Assembly (NCBI GenBank): GCA_034440635.1
Contig: JAOTON010000897.1
Location: 2,232,001 to 2,296,000, forward strand
Source: Lepas anatifera
Lineage: Eukaryota > Arthropoda > Thecostraca > Lepadidae
DNA length: 64,000 nucleotides
Reading direction: 5' to 3'
The notes under the pieces were generated by a model. The model did not search any database and was not told where the DNA came from. It saw only the letters and a list, made by a program, of their open reading frames with translations. Shown piece after piece: positions 34,031 to 45,600 of the stretch (position 1 is the stretch's first letter; every line of letters begins with the position of its first letter). Made by a program: the position numbers and the translations under genes.

Positions 34031-34502
34031 CAGTTCAGTTTATTTCATAACACGCCTGCCGATTCGGGAGAACAAGGCGATCTCCAGCTTCTATGCTGGC
34101 AGGTGCTCGAAGGATGTGCCGTGGTAGTTGAACGGGTAAGTTCTTGGCGTGACGCTTCGCTATGAGCGTCACAGACTCGATCTCCACATCTTCCTCGTCG
34201 GATTGCACATCGTACATTTATTCTTCAGCAGAGCTTGCTGAGTCGAGTGTTCGTACTCAAGCGCGGCACCAGCCGAAGAACTTCCCGCTGCTCTTCTTTG
34301 TGCCGTCTGTCACGCGTTCTGCAGTCGTTCCTTTCCAGCGACCTTTTTGTCATTACCGCTCGTGGTCCCTTACCTGGCGCCACGCTGGTCAGCGTAGAAC
34401 ACGATGTCTCCTTCCTTGTAATTGGATGTTAGTAGGTGGCTCTGTTGTAGTTCAACAATCACGTTTGGTGGTTATATGTCCCTTAGATTGTCTAACACTA
34501 AT
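34031..34502. other. Loop region of the hAT inverted repeat
   Basis: About 470 bp with no inverted partner, GC-richer than the arms. It contains a GTGACGCTTCGCTATGAGCG hairpin-like stretch near 34150 (TGACGCT/AGCGTCA). Open frames here have no domain. Confidence 0.5.
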
Positions 34503-34544
34503 GGAAATTTTTCTACATTTTTCTGACATGGATGGCTCCGGCTT

Positions 34545-34690
34545 TTTGGAGTTTCCGCCACTCTTGCCACAGTTTTTCTAGTCTATGCCGGTAACTCCGC
34601 TCACTGATGGTATGTATTCTAGCCATATGCCAGAACGGGAGGACTTTTTCTACAGCCTTTTCGTAGGCCTATTGTCTGTCATCACTATAA
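34545..34690 (-). pseudogene. Coding remnant in right arm, inverted partner
   Basis: The minus strand reads AYEKAVEKVLPFWHMARIHT, then ISERSYRHRLEKLWQEWRKL. It is in better condition than the left-arm copy because there is no stop in the last part (WQEW instead of the left copy's stop). Confidence 0.5.
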
Positions 34691-35391
34691 TAAGCCATAT
34701 GGAAGAAATACTTGAGGACCTGTCGTGCTGTTCGAAACTGGCTCCTGTAATTGAGGAGGAAGGCTGACCTACGTAATAGACGCGGGTAGTGGATCGAATC
34801 GCCGGCAATTTGCCCGTACTTGACTGGCCAGCAATGGTGGATCCAAGGTGGGGGGGGGCTCAGGCCTCTCCCCCGAAATTTCCGAGTTCCTATAGTTTAT
34901 AGGTCTTCTGTGTCCATACCGTAGCCTGTGATCAAGCCGAAATAAAATTATAAGAGTTTCTCACCGGAATAAGAAAAAAGATCCGTGGAAGATCACTTCG
35001 GTTATCAATTAGTAACATGATCTTCCGAAGAAAACTGTGTTATTGCAGGCCCGAGCCTGGCTACAATAGGACAGTTCTCCTGAACATTTGAAGATGCTGC
35101 ATTTTACTTCATTATTCATAAACTTGTATTTTTAATCAAAGCGTACATATTGGAAAGGTACTTAGTAATATGGTGTGGTGGAATTGGGCTTATTGAAGCA
35201 GAATCTAAGGATGGTATGGTTCATGTTCGGGATAAGACATGTGAGCGAATCCCAGACATTCTTTGTTGGTTTAGCCTTATGAACATCCATTCTTGGCACA
35301 GTCTTTGCCATTTTTACCAACCAAAGTCTTATAAATGCTCCTCACGTGACCGAAGTAACTCACTTACTATGGATGGTACACAGAGTGCGTA

Positions 35392-36175
35392 TTAACACGC
35401 GCATGACGGGGTCTGAGCCACCTTCGCATTGACGGGGCGGTACCGCCCTAAGATCTCGAGAACCACGGTAGTTAGCGAAAGCGGTAAACGGCATTGGCTG
35501 CCCATCCACTTCTCCATCGAAAACATTTGAAACATTTTTTGTAGGTCACATTTAAGGTCACGAGAGGTCAAACATGCCCGTCATAGGGATAACATGTAAA
35601 TTAGTTTTTCGGCATTACATCTGAACAAGTAAAGATAAGCAAAACGACTTGAACTATATGAATCCTCTTAGCAAGCCGAATCGAATGATATATAATTTGA
35701 CCTTGCTAGGTCAAATCAAGGATTTGACCTGACCTGATCAGGTCAGGTCAAATTATATAAAATGCATATCATTAGAACCGCAAAGCCCAGGCGAGTTTAA
35801 TGCAGCTAAAATAAATGTTCTATCACCATCCGTTACTGAGTTATTCCGTAAAACATTTTTCCCATGTATTTCCAATGGAGAGGTCATGCCTCGTACCTGA
35901 CCTTAGGTCATCGATATCAAAATACCGGAACATATGTTAGAGAACTCGGTGGTTATGTATTGAGTTTCAATCGGTAGTTCACCTGTCCGACTTATGTATT
36001 TAACTTTTTTGAGGTCGGTCACTTGACCTACTGTGACCTGACCTGAGATGACCTAACCTTAAAATTTTCACGAAGTTGTAAAAATGATGAGGGAAAAGGT
36101 TAAGCACGGCGGCGCTACGCGCCGCGTTTTTTACTATCTCCGAAAACCCGAGGGGGGTCCCCCCCTTCGTGTTAA
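35392..36175 (-). mobile_element. TTAA element inside the hAT right arm, with empty-site proof
   Basis: TTAA at 35392-35395 and 36172-36175 bracket a 776-bp insert starting CACGCGCATGACGGGG and ending CCCCCCCTTCGTG. The hAT left arm has the uninterrupted site, with a single TTAA at 33195-33198 (complement GCGTATTAACTAAAAT), so insertion, target and duplication are directly visible. The orientation is opposite to the sibling at 53887-54718. It carries the GGCGGCGCTACGCGCCGC palindrome and many AGGTCA half-sites. No transposase is present. Confidence 0.92.
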
Positions 36176-36596
36176 CTAAAATACACATCGAAATAGGCAT
36201 GCAAATGGCAAAATTTTGCTAAAATATGATGGTTAACTTAATATTAAGAGTAATCTGGCTTCTAAATTCAACCAAATACGTTCCAAATAAACAGGAGCTA
36301 TGCCAAACGACTGGTGGATTTCGGTTTCTTGGCACTGAACAGAAGAGCTATATCTCTGCGGCGTCAAAACAGGCTTTTTTACAATTTTTTATTTAGAATT
36401 TCAAATCCAATCCGCCACCCCTAGAAATTTTTGAATTTGTATGATTTTGGTACCATTGGATTCAGGAGGTCTCAAACAATGGGAAAAACCACCGCCACCC
36501 AATAATTTGCATGGTCGGTGCAAAATGAGGCACCCTACTCTACATGATGCCGGGTTAACATGTACCGTGAAAGGGCATTGTGAACTTTGCTTAAAC

Positions 36597-36770
36597 CTTC
36601 ACCGCCTAGGGGTCCGATCGAACACCCCTTCAGCTTTTCCCGAATGATTCCGAGCCGATTTAAATGAGACACACGGCGCCTTACGCACCTGTAGGGTAAT
36701 CAATTGGAAAAATTATGACCAAATATTGGCATCAGGTCCGGTCAGGTCAAAGAGTTATGACGTCATTTCT
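36597..36770 (+). repeat. Interspersed repeat end, shared with 61640-62430
   Basis: CACCGCCTAGGGGTCCGATC, then ATGATTCCGAGCCGATTT, GCACC and GGTCAGGTCAAAG-TTATGACGTCAT blocks match, inverted, the right part of the repeat at 62280-62430. Its left end resembles 61636-61665. Confidence 0.5.
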
Positions 36771-37939
36771 AAACCCATGGAAGACGATTGTTCTGAAAAG
36801 AGGCTAACAAAACCAGGGTGTAACTCGGCTTCTAGAAGAGCCAGATCAAGCTTCTAACAATTTAATGAGTCATGTAGAATATACAATTTCAAAAAGCAGA
36901 TTAATTGTTATTTATTTTGAGTTAAACAATACCAGTAATAAGTGCAAATCATGCAGCTAAATATGCGATTTCACCCAAAACCAGAATTCTGTCATACAGA
37001 CTTTTGCCAGACAAAACCAGCTCATGCCATGATTCACTTTTTGGAAAGTAAATCTTTATTTCCTATCTTCTTCCTTCATTTGGCTGAACAAATTAACATC
37101 TAAGCAAATAGAATCACTAGAAAGAGATGAGCAAAATTGCATAATTCTGCACCCAGGTTCTGAAATGGGTCAAAATTAATAGCTAAAATAAAATCAAATC
37201 AGAGGCTAAAAAATGCAGCTGCTAGTTTTGCTGGTTCAGACCTGAGCCTGGCTGAGTTGGTGTTGTACTTCTTTCGAAAGTCGACTTTCTGGCGCTTTTT
37301 CGGGAGGACGAGGCGAGTTCATTGTCTTATACTTTGAAGTGCGTTTTGTAGTATGGGGTTGTAAGCTAAAATCCAGATGGGTTAACTTTTACCCCAAAAT
37401 AAGCAAGTTTCCCCGAACGAAAAGGGCATTTGATGTCACACGAGAGAGAAAATGTTTATTCTCAACGCAAGGAATATGTAGATTAGACACCGGATTGTCA
37501 TACATGCCATATTGAAGCGATTATTTGTACTTCAATAGGTATCATTAGCAGTTTGGAAAATATTCAGGCTTCTGGCTCCGCAAGATTTTCCCCAGCTAAG
37601 TTGGCAGGATGGGGGTCTTCCTGAACTCTGCTAAAATCGCCACAAGATTATTCAAAATATATTAGAACAGGAATGGCCATTCACGATTTCATATCCCTGA
37701 AATATTGTTTCCTGTTTTTGCATTTGAAACTGTGCTTATTGCTTTCATTATAATTTGTATAATGAAGGACATGCATTCAAAATGAAAACCACATTACTTT
37801 GAACACCAATCGTGGCCCAAAAGTGAACAAACAACATTCCCTAAGTTTTCTCCCTCTTCAGGATGCAATTTTTTCACCTTCAGAAGCATTCCTTCCAAAC
37901 AGACAAAACATGCAATTTACTACCGGAAAAAGAGAGCTT
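36771..37939. other. No gene recognised
   Basis: AT-rich DNA without element termini or a credible exon. Confidence 0.4.
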
Positions 37940-38460
37940 AGCTGACCACTGAGGGCTCCAGCTGGCCACAGAGGGCCCTGCTGACTTTAGATAGCTAATG
38001 ATCACAAAATGCTCTGCAGGTATCTGAGGGCCCTCTGTATCTGAGGGCCCTCAAAGAGTACCACACTGGATGCGGGGGGCCACCAGGACATTCCAAATTT
38101 GCTTAAAAAGTGTCTAACCGACTGAAAAGGGTCCTTCAGCTGACAGTGGGCTCAACTAGCTGCGGAGGGCCCTGTGAGTTACAATGGGCCCCGTTGGCTA
38201 TGGGTTATAGGGGTAAAAGAGATATTGATAGCTATAAAAGGCATTGCTAGTTACTCAATTGGCTACCTGTGTCAAATAACCCAACAAGCTACAGAGGTCT
38301 GTGGTGGACTTTGATGACCAACAGACCCCCCCAGCCCCGCCTATAGGTGGCCCAGTTGACTTGAGAGGGCCCTACGGAAAACAGTCGGCCCTACTGTTTC
38401 TTTGTTAACGAGGGTCCTGACAACCAGAGTGGACCCTGCGGCTACTAATGTCCCTGCTGC
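37940..38460 (+). repeat. Degenerate GAGGGCCCT minisatellite-like region
   Basis: The words GAGGGCCCTGCTGAC, GAGGGCCCTCTGTATCTG, GAGGGCCCTGTGAGTTAC, GAGGGCCCTACGG and GGCCCTACTG recur at irregular intervals of about 18-60 bp. This looks like an old tandem array decayed beyond a fixed period. Confidence 0.6.
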
Positions 38461-38626
38461 CCACAATGTTCTCACTTAAAGGGAGATACGCGAAAAAATT
38501 GTATTGGCTAGACCAAAAGGCAACACAAAGTTGTTTCAGAAGTCCGTTTCTGATTTTTGCGAATTCGGCCTCCAAATGCCTTAAAATTGCTCTCAAAGTC
38601 ATCATTTTGAAACCATACACGTTTAG

Positions 38627-39690
<1,064 letters not shown>

Positions 39691-39697
39691 CACTCAA

Positions 39698-39757
39698 GTT
39701 TAAACAAGTTGAAGGAGCTTTCGACCTGTATTTCAGGCCTTCGTCAGCAGTTTAACA
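39698..39757 (-). ncRNA. Candidate hammerhead ribozyme in PLE 3' end (left arm)
   Basis: On the minus strand, core CTGACGA is followed by an extra A and a 6-bp helix II (GGCCTG/CAGGTC, loop AAATA). Core GAAA comes next, then a 2-bp helix III (AG/CT) and helix I of two base pairs, an ACTT bulge and six more (TTAAAC/GTTTAA). Order, core bases and bulged helix I match the type I hammerheads reported in PLEs. The extra A beside the core is a deviation, but the same A is present in the PLE at 16381. The right-arm counterpart (about 42441-42490) has lost GAA of the core and should not cleave. Confidence 0.55.
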
Positions 39758-39898
39758 CATAGTAAAGAAGCACAATTCAAAAATAATCCTGATACAAATG
39801 GTATTTACAAAGTGCTAAATATTTCAAATCGGAAAGCTCAAGGTTAAGAGAACAAAACAACTCTAGCTGGGAAATGACAAATGGAAATAGCTTTACTA

Positions 39899-40078
39899 AA
39901 TACATGTTCTTCTACCTGCCCAGACCTGTGCGGCGGTGGCCAAATAGAAACCAGCACTACCTGAGACGTCGTTACTACCACTGCCAGGGAATGGGCGTTT
40001 TTAAGAATTTGTTGTTTATATTTTGGCTGTCTTCCTGAAATGTATCCTGTTAAATCCAAAGTTTTAATTTTACTAAAT
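39899..40078. mobile_element. Approx. 175-bp insertion with TTTACTAAAT duplication
   Basis: Present only in the left palindrome arm. TTTACTAAAT occurs at both edges, as expected of a target duplication. On the minus strand the interior reads as ordinary single-copy sequence with TTGGCCACCGCCGCACAG and has no tRNA boxes. It may be a small retroposon or a captured fragment. Confidence 0.55.
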
Positions 40079-40506
40079 CAAGCAATTAAATAAAGGTCAA
40101 GGACATAGGACCATATCTGACAAAATATAATTCGATAAAACGGTGATACTTTTACCGTAGATTGCGTAAGAGCAACGTTTAAGTGCAACCAACAAAGTTC
40201 AATGATACAGTGTTATTTTAAGTACATTATGCATGATATAACTTTAACGTGGCTTACATCATGAAATGAAAGTGCACACTAATAATAGCACAGGAGGATC
40301 TATGCGTAATTTTAGGAAACAGCTGAACAGAGGAAACAATAGTAAGTACGTTGTAGATTCAATCCAGAAGCACCTCAACGGCTGCCGCGGCGAATGATGG
40401 GCAGCCACCGGTCTGGGAGCCGTGTTCCTGAGTTTCGGTTGACGTTGGAGTCATTCGGTGATATCATGATAGTCTCACGACGGCCAATAGTTCTTATGTA
40501 GGCCGA

Positions 40507-40974
40507 TTATAGTAGAAGTCTCAAGTGGTAGTTTGTCTCATGATGGAGGATGTGGGCTTGGTCGAATTTTGGTGTGCAGTGTGTGTGTTCGCTGAAGGCT
40601 GATGTCTTGGATTGGGTACGGATATATCTTTTCCAGCTGTCTTCATGCTCTTTCACTCTCGTCTGTTGTTCACGATCGGCCTCTCCAATATACCTAACTG
40701 GTTCACCATCCACCGAACAGGAACACTCGATGCAGTAAACAACATTGCTGGTTTGCTGTTTAGGCAGGTGTTGTTTTGCCCTACTGCAAAGGATTGAGGC
40801 CAGGTTTTGCTGAGGCTTGGCAATTAGTTGAATTCCGATGGTTAGGGCTGCTCGTTTCAGCTGGTAGAAGGACGAGCCAGTGAATGGAAAAGAGAGTCGG
40901 ATGGGCTTCGGCTTGTCGCTGTTAACTGGTGTGGCGGGCAGAGCACGTGCCTTGAGCTCCAGTCTTCTGCTCAC
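40507..40974 (-). pseudogene. PLE C-terminal GIY-YIG endonuclease, left copy
   Basis: A 155-codon frame. Residues 1-75 form the linker (RRLELKARALP, RLSFPFTGSSFYQLKR). Then come NVVYCIECSC (77-86) for the GIY part, VRYIGEADREQQTRVKEHE (93-111) for YIG and the conserved Arg and Glu/His, and the PLE C-terminal SAFSEHTHCTPKFDQAHIL (125-143). Homology continues upstream of the Met to about 41115. It ends early at a stop (after LRLLL) where the other copy has a sense codon, and the reading could otherwise continue about 45 residues. In active PLEs this domain nicks the target. Confidence 0.85.
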
Positions 40975-41109
40975 ACTGGTGAAAGTTGGGTGGATTGTGG
41001 TACTCGGGTAGCCCTGTTGTTCGTACTTCTTTGTGATACACTGAAGCTATTTTTGTGGGTATCTCGAGGTGGTACAGTATCTAAATGCTCTCACCGTGTC
41101 CGATTCGAT

Positions 41110-41997
41110 TTCTGATGACAAGCTGGACAGCTCCCATTTCCAGACATCTCCATAACAAGAACAGAAGACAACTTCAAGACCAAAGTCTACCGAAAAGCAT
41201 GTGCCACCAATCAAGTTGCACCATTTATGTCATACACTGCGCCGCGATATCTGACATCAGCAATCGAATCGGACACGGTGAGAGCATTTAGATACTGTAC
41301 CACCTCGAGAGACCGACAAAAAGAGCTTCAGCTTATCACAAAGAAGTACGAACAACAGGGCTACCCGAGTACCACAATCCACACCACCATCGCCAGTGTC
41401 AGCAGAAGACTGGAGCTCAAGGCACGTGCTCTGCCCGCCACACAAATTAACAGCGACAAAACGAAGCCCATCCGACTCTCTTTTCCATTCACTGGTTCGT
41501 CCTTCTACCAGCTGAAACGAGCAGCCCTAACCAGCGGAATTCAACTAATTGCCAAGCCTCAGCAAAACCTGGCCTCAATCCTGTGCAGGTGGGCAAAACA
41601 ACACCTGCCTAAACAGCAAACCAGCAATGTTGTTTACTGCATCGAGTGTTCCTGCTCGGTGGATGGTGAACCAGTTAGGTATATTGGAGAGGCCGATCGT
41701 GAACAACAGACGAGAGTGAAAAAGCATGAAGACAGCTGGAAAAGATCTATCCGTACCTAATCCAAGACATCAGCCTTCAGCGAACACACACAATGCACAC
41801 CAAAATTCGACCAAGCCCGCATCCTCCATCATGAGACAAACTACCACCTGAGACTTCTACTAGAATCGGCCTACATAAGAACTAGTGGCCGTCGTGAGAC
41901 TATCATGATATCACCGAATGACTCCAACGTCAACCGAAACTCAGGAACACGGCTCCCAGACCGGTGGCTGCCCATCATTCGCCTCGGCAGCCGTTGA
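41110..41997 (+). pseudogene. PLE C-terminal part with GIY-YIG, right copy
   Basis: The reading starts within the RT-proximal region (PDISITRTEDNFKTKVYRKA), runs through YLTSAIESDTVRAFRY and the linker into NVVYCIECSCSVDGEPVRYI and the conserved Arg and His residues. It stops at 41758-41760, where the sister copy has Gln. Beyond the stop the same phase continues with SAFSEHTQCTPKFDQARIL and a final EsxxIRTSGRR...RWLPIIRLGSR-type tail ending at a TGA near 41997. Each copy therefore carries its own, different, stop, and neither is intact. Confidence 0.85.
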
Positions 41998-42499
41998 GGT
42001 GCTTCTGGATTGAATCTACAACGTACTTACTATTGTTTCCTCTGTTCAGCTGTTTCCTAAAATTACGCATAGATCCTCCTGTGCTATTATTAGTGTGCAC
42101 TTTCATTTCATGATGTAAGCCACGTTAAAGTTATATCATGCATAATGTACTTAAAATAACACTGTATCTTTGAACTTTGTTGGTTGCACTTAAATGTTAC
42201 TCTTGCACAATGTACGGTAAAAGTATTACCGTCTTATCGAATTATATTTTGTCAGATATGGTCCTATGTCCTTGACCTTTATTTAATTGCTTGATTTAGT
42301 AAAGCTATTTTCATTTGTCATTTCCCAGCTAGAGGTGTTTTGTTCTCTTAACCTTGAGCTTTCCGATTTGAAATATTTAGCACTTTGTAAATACCATTTG
42401 TATCAGGATTGTTTTTGAATTGTGCTTCTTTACTATGTGTTAAACTGCTGACGAAGGCCTGAAATACAGGTCAGCTCTTTCAACTTGTTTAAACTCAGT

Positions 42500-43478
42500 G
42501 GGAAGTCCTAATAACGAACGAAGAAATGAATTTAAATTTGTTGCATATTTTACAGAACACTCTTGGTAACTCTGGAGCCCTATTTCATCCGCGACTTGCA
42601 CCAAATGCACTGAAATATACTTCCTTCCTTTTCTTCCTTTCTTAACTGAGATTATTTCGTTGAGTTTTTCACTTTTTCACAGAAGCGTTCTCCAGGAGGT
42701 TCACTCTTATGATAATACTTCGCGTGGTACGACAGGAACTCAAACAATATTATCAAAAATTCCACGCTGGTAAAATATCTGGATTCTCAAATTTTTGCAA
42801 AACTTCAAAATTCTTTCATCTTATTCTTTGTAATATGCTGATCAAATCAGCATAAATTTGTGATTGTTTGAAAGAAAATTAAATTACCTCACTGTAGTGC
42901 CCACTTGTGACCAGTAAAACTCCGTTATAAACAGAAAATTAGCATCTTTTCAGGAGTCTGAAAAAATACGTCTTACCCCTACAAAGTGCTGTAACCTTGT
43001 AACCTTTATAACCACAGTGCTGTAGAACCTTGAACTATCACAGAAAAAATTACTTGAAAAAACAACATTCCAAAACTCTTCTAAGACAGAAATATAAGAC
43101 TTTAAAAATTCACAAATGACCAATCAGGAGCTCAGGGATTCTCATACCTTGACCTATCGGACGCAAAAGTTTACTTCATCTTGGACGACAAGACCCGAGG
43201 TACCAAACGATTGAAGAATTTAGTAATTATTTTATGCTCCATGCTTAGGGAAAACTGATTCATTTAGGAGTCATTATAGGCTATGTAAAATTAATTCAAA
43301 TACAAATACAGGAGAACAGACATTTTTATTACAAAAACAGTTACTTTATAACTTTAAATAGTTTTTTGAAAACATTGATATGAAGAGAAATTTTGCCACA
43401 GATACAAAAAAGTTGACAGTTTCGTAATCAAAACTTTTCCAATAGTAAGAAAATACAATATTTTTCGCGTATCTCCCT
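42500..43478. other. No gene recognised
   Basis: AT-rich DNA between the PLE palindrome and the AGGGAGATACGCG end. Confidence 0.4.
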
Positions 43479-43984
43479 TTAAAGATGGCCGACTGGTCCG
43501 ACAGAGCCCTGCTGGCCATAGTAGAGCCTTTAGCCATTCCACAACACAAAGCAGGATACAAGACTGATTCACCCGTCTGAAACTGGGTCTGGCAGTCATG
43601 TGTCACTGTGCAGTGTATAAAGATGTTTCCACAATCTACTTTAAAAGCACAGAGCCCGCTGGACTTATGGGTAATGGAGTTTGTAGCCTGTGTTTGCAAA
43701 CGTAAGCGCAAGGAGGGCATTTCCCTTGGAATCGTCGACACTTGAAGCCAGTCTAAATCGATGGCGTGCCCTTGTATTAGCTGTAATGGCGGCACAGTCT
43801 TCCCTGGAGTGATGCTTCACCATATCTGCTACAGCGAGTGACGTTTAATCAACATCCGACTGTGTGGTTTTGGGTAATCCATTTATGTCCGTCACCAATA
43901 GCATGCGAACGGCGCAGCGCTGGGAGGTGTTGACCACTCGATATTATGATCCAAGCCCCGTTTGTGATCAATACAGTCTAATAA

Positions 43985-44110
43985 CACGCCGGCGCGCCGC
44001 CCCGTCCCGCCTTCTGACGTGGGTCACGTTAGCCGCGCGGGTCGGAACTGGAGGGGAGGGGAGGGCTGCACCGCGGGACCCGTCACGTGATGCTATGCCG
44101 GCCGCTCCCG
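43985..44110. promoter_or_regulatory. CpG-rich patch with CACGTG-like sites
   Basis: A GC-rich island of about 130 bp in AT-rich DNA, with GCCGGCGCGCCGCCCCGTCC, GTGGGTCACGTTAG and GTCACGTGATG (an E-box core). It could be a promoter or just a GC-rich repeat. No adjacent first exon is identified. Confidence 0.25.
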
Positions 44111-44662
44111 ATGGCTGAGTTCCAACGAATGCAGCGGAACGCATTACTTGTATCATGCCGGAGTGAAGTAGTCACGTAATATGACATATACTGCTCGTGT
44201 TTTGTCTCCAGCTAATTTAAGCCCACGTTAAGTAGGGTGTATGACCGCCTTGCCAGCATGCAAGGCAGCAACATGTCCTGCAACGCAATCCCATATGGCG
44301 TTGGAATTTTACAGCTGCGCAAATGTGTGGTGTTGCTAGGTTATGTTTATGTCATAATTCAAAACCGACGTGTGCTTCGAAATAATAATTATTCAAGAAG
44401 GTTTTTTTTAAATATTTCAATTTGTCTGACCAACACCTCCAACAAAACAACGATTAAGGATGTGAATGCCTGCAAAATTATAGAATTAATTATCTGAGAA
44501 ATACGGCTAGGATATAAGCCACCACCTCCACTGTCAAAGAAAATATGAATAATTAAAAGTGCGCCCTCAGCCCCGGATGTTATAATGTAGATTCTGGTCT
44601 ATGGTATCTCTAACAAATAAATTACGGGACATATTTTAAAGATTACGTTATATTTTTTTTTT

Positions 44663-44664
<2 letters not shown>

Positions 44665-44694
<30 letters not shown>
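44665..44694. repeat. (TA)n microsatellite
   Basis: About 30 bp of TA, preceded by a T11 run. Confidence 0.95.
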
Positions 44695-44697
<3 letters not shown>

Positions 44698-45479
44698 GAC
44701 GGAAGGCGAACGGAAGAGCGCGTCCCCTACTAGCGAATCAGGGGTGTTTCCTCCAAAAATTTTGAACACCGACTTAATTCTTTGCATTTTCTCCATCTTA
44801 CCTGCGTGAATCTACATAAATGTGTTGGTGAAGTGCATCGTAGTTAGTGTTTCCATATGCCACCGAAATTCTCACAATTTACCGCCCTTCCCCTTCCCCC
44901 CGCCTGGTGTGCTTAGTCCAGGGTCCGTCACCCCCAGTACAAATTCCATGGCGAGACCCCGGTATATATGTAAATGTTTTGACCATCGGATACGGATGAG
45001 GTGTCACTTACCTTCAGTAGGACCTTTGTTGCTGTTTACAGCAGCGCAGTATATTCAAACTGCAAGTGATACCTAGAACTGTTGAGAGCCACACGCTGAC
45101 ATTTCGGAATTAATTGTCGTTCCTCGCTTTACGGGCCATCGGCACTAACAACTATGACGTTAGTCAAACGTCAGTGTTGACTCAGGGACCGCCCGCGTTC
45201 GTCGTCAACAGATCGACGTGCCGCGCCCAAATGCCTTCTTTGTTTCCTGGAATGGGGCTGACTGCTGGCTGGAGTAGCGTGAGAGCCTCCTGCCTGGAGA
45301 CCCTGCCCAAAACCCATCGAGACAGCGCGTCAGCCTAGGCTCGGAGGCAGTGCTGGTTATCGAAATTTCGACGGAAAGTCTTGCAGGCTAACGATTATCG
45401 CCTCCATGAGGGCTGCACCCGTTTGACGGAAACGAGAGCCTCCCAGCCCAAATTTTGGGGGCACACCTATACGGTGGAA

Positions 45480-45600
45480 GCAAGATTTCATGGGGGAGGG
45501 GCGCTACCGAACTTTCAGGGGGAGGGAGCACCGTGACCATTTCAGGAAGCGCCGAGGGTAGGTCAGGAGGGAAGAAAGTTGCCTCCTAGATCCGCCCATG
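45480..45600 (+). repeat. GGATCCGCC-type interspersed repeat, + copy
   Basis: Blocks GGGGGAGGGGCGCTACCG, GGGGGAGGGAGCACCGTG and ACCATTTCAGGAAGCGCC end at CCTAGATCCGCCCATG, as in 10863-11095. Confidence 0.45.

Larger units (their letters stand above)
32821..36545. mobile_element. hAT-type element, 3.7 kb, with inverted arms over 1 kb
   Basis: CTCTACAT is duplicated exactly at 32821-32828 and 36538-36545. The element (32829-36537) starts TAGGGTGCCTCATTTTGCAC and ends with its complement. An 8-bp TSD with a TIR starting YARNG is the hAT signature. The arms stay complementary far inward: 32829 to about 34030 pairs with about 34503 to 36537. The right arm is longer because of a 776-bp TTAA element (35396-36171) and a short GC-rich insert near 34830-34905. 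A spacer of about 470 bp remains. Each arm holds one copy of a decayed coding fragment. Such a foldback structure probably arose by inverted duplication of one half of a parent element. Confidence 0.88.
39693..42499. mobile_element. Head-to-head palindrome of two Penelope-like element 3' halves
   Basis: The left arm (39693-41115, minus sense) and right arm (41254-42499, plus sense) are inverted copies about 95% identical by eye. Each contains the C-terminal GIY-YIG coding part and the full 3' UTR. The arms diverge from a centre near 41115-41254, where only the right copy extends further upstream. The left arm has an extra segment of about 175 bp (39899 to about 40072) flanked by TTTACTAAAT on both sides, an insertion with a 10-bp duplication. 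PLE copies commonly occur in inverted or tandem partial arrangements, so this is a known style, but a symmetric palindrome this size is notable. Confidence 0.88.

Noticed and set aside
39693..42499. Assembly fold-back artefact
   Set aside because: The arms differ by many substitutions, different stop codons and a 175-bp insertion with its own target duplication.
43346..43795. 149-codon minus-strand frame
   Set aside because: Crosses the AGGGAGATACGCG terminus, with no domain or splice support.
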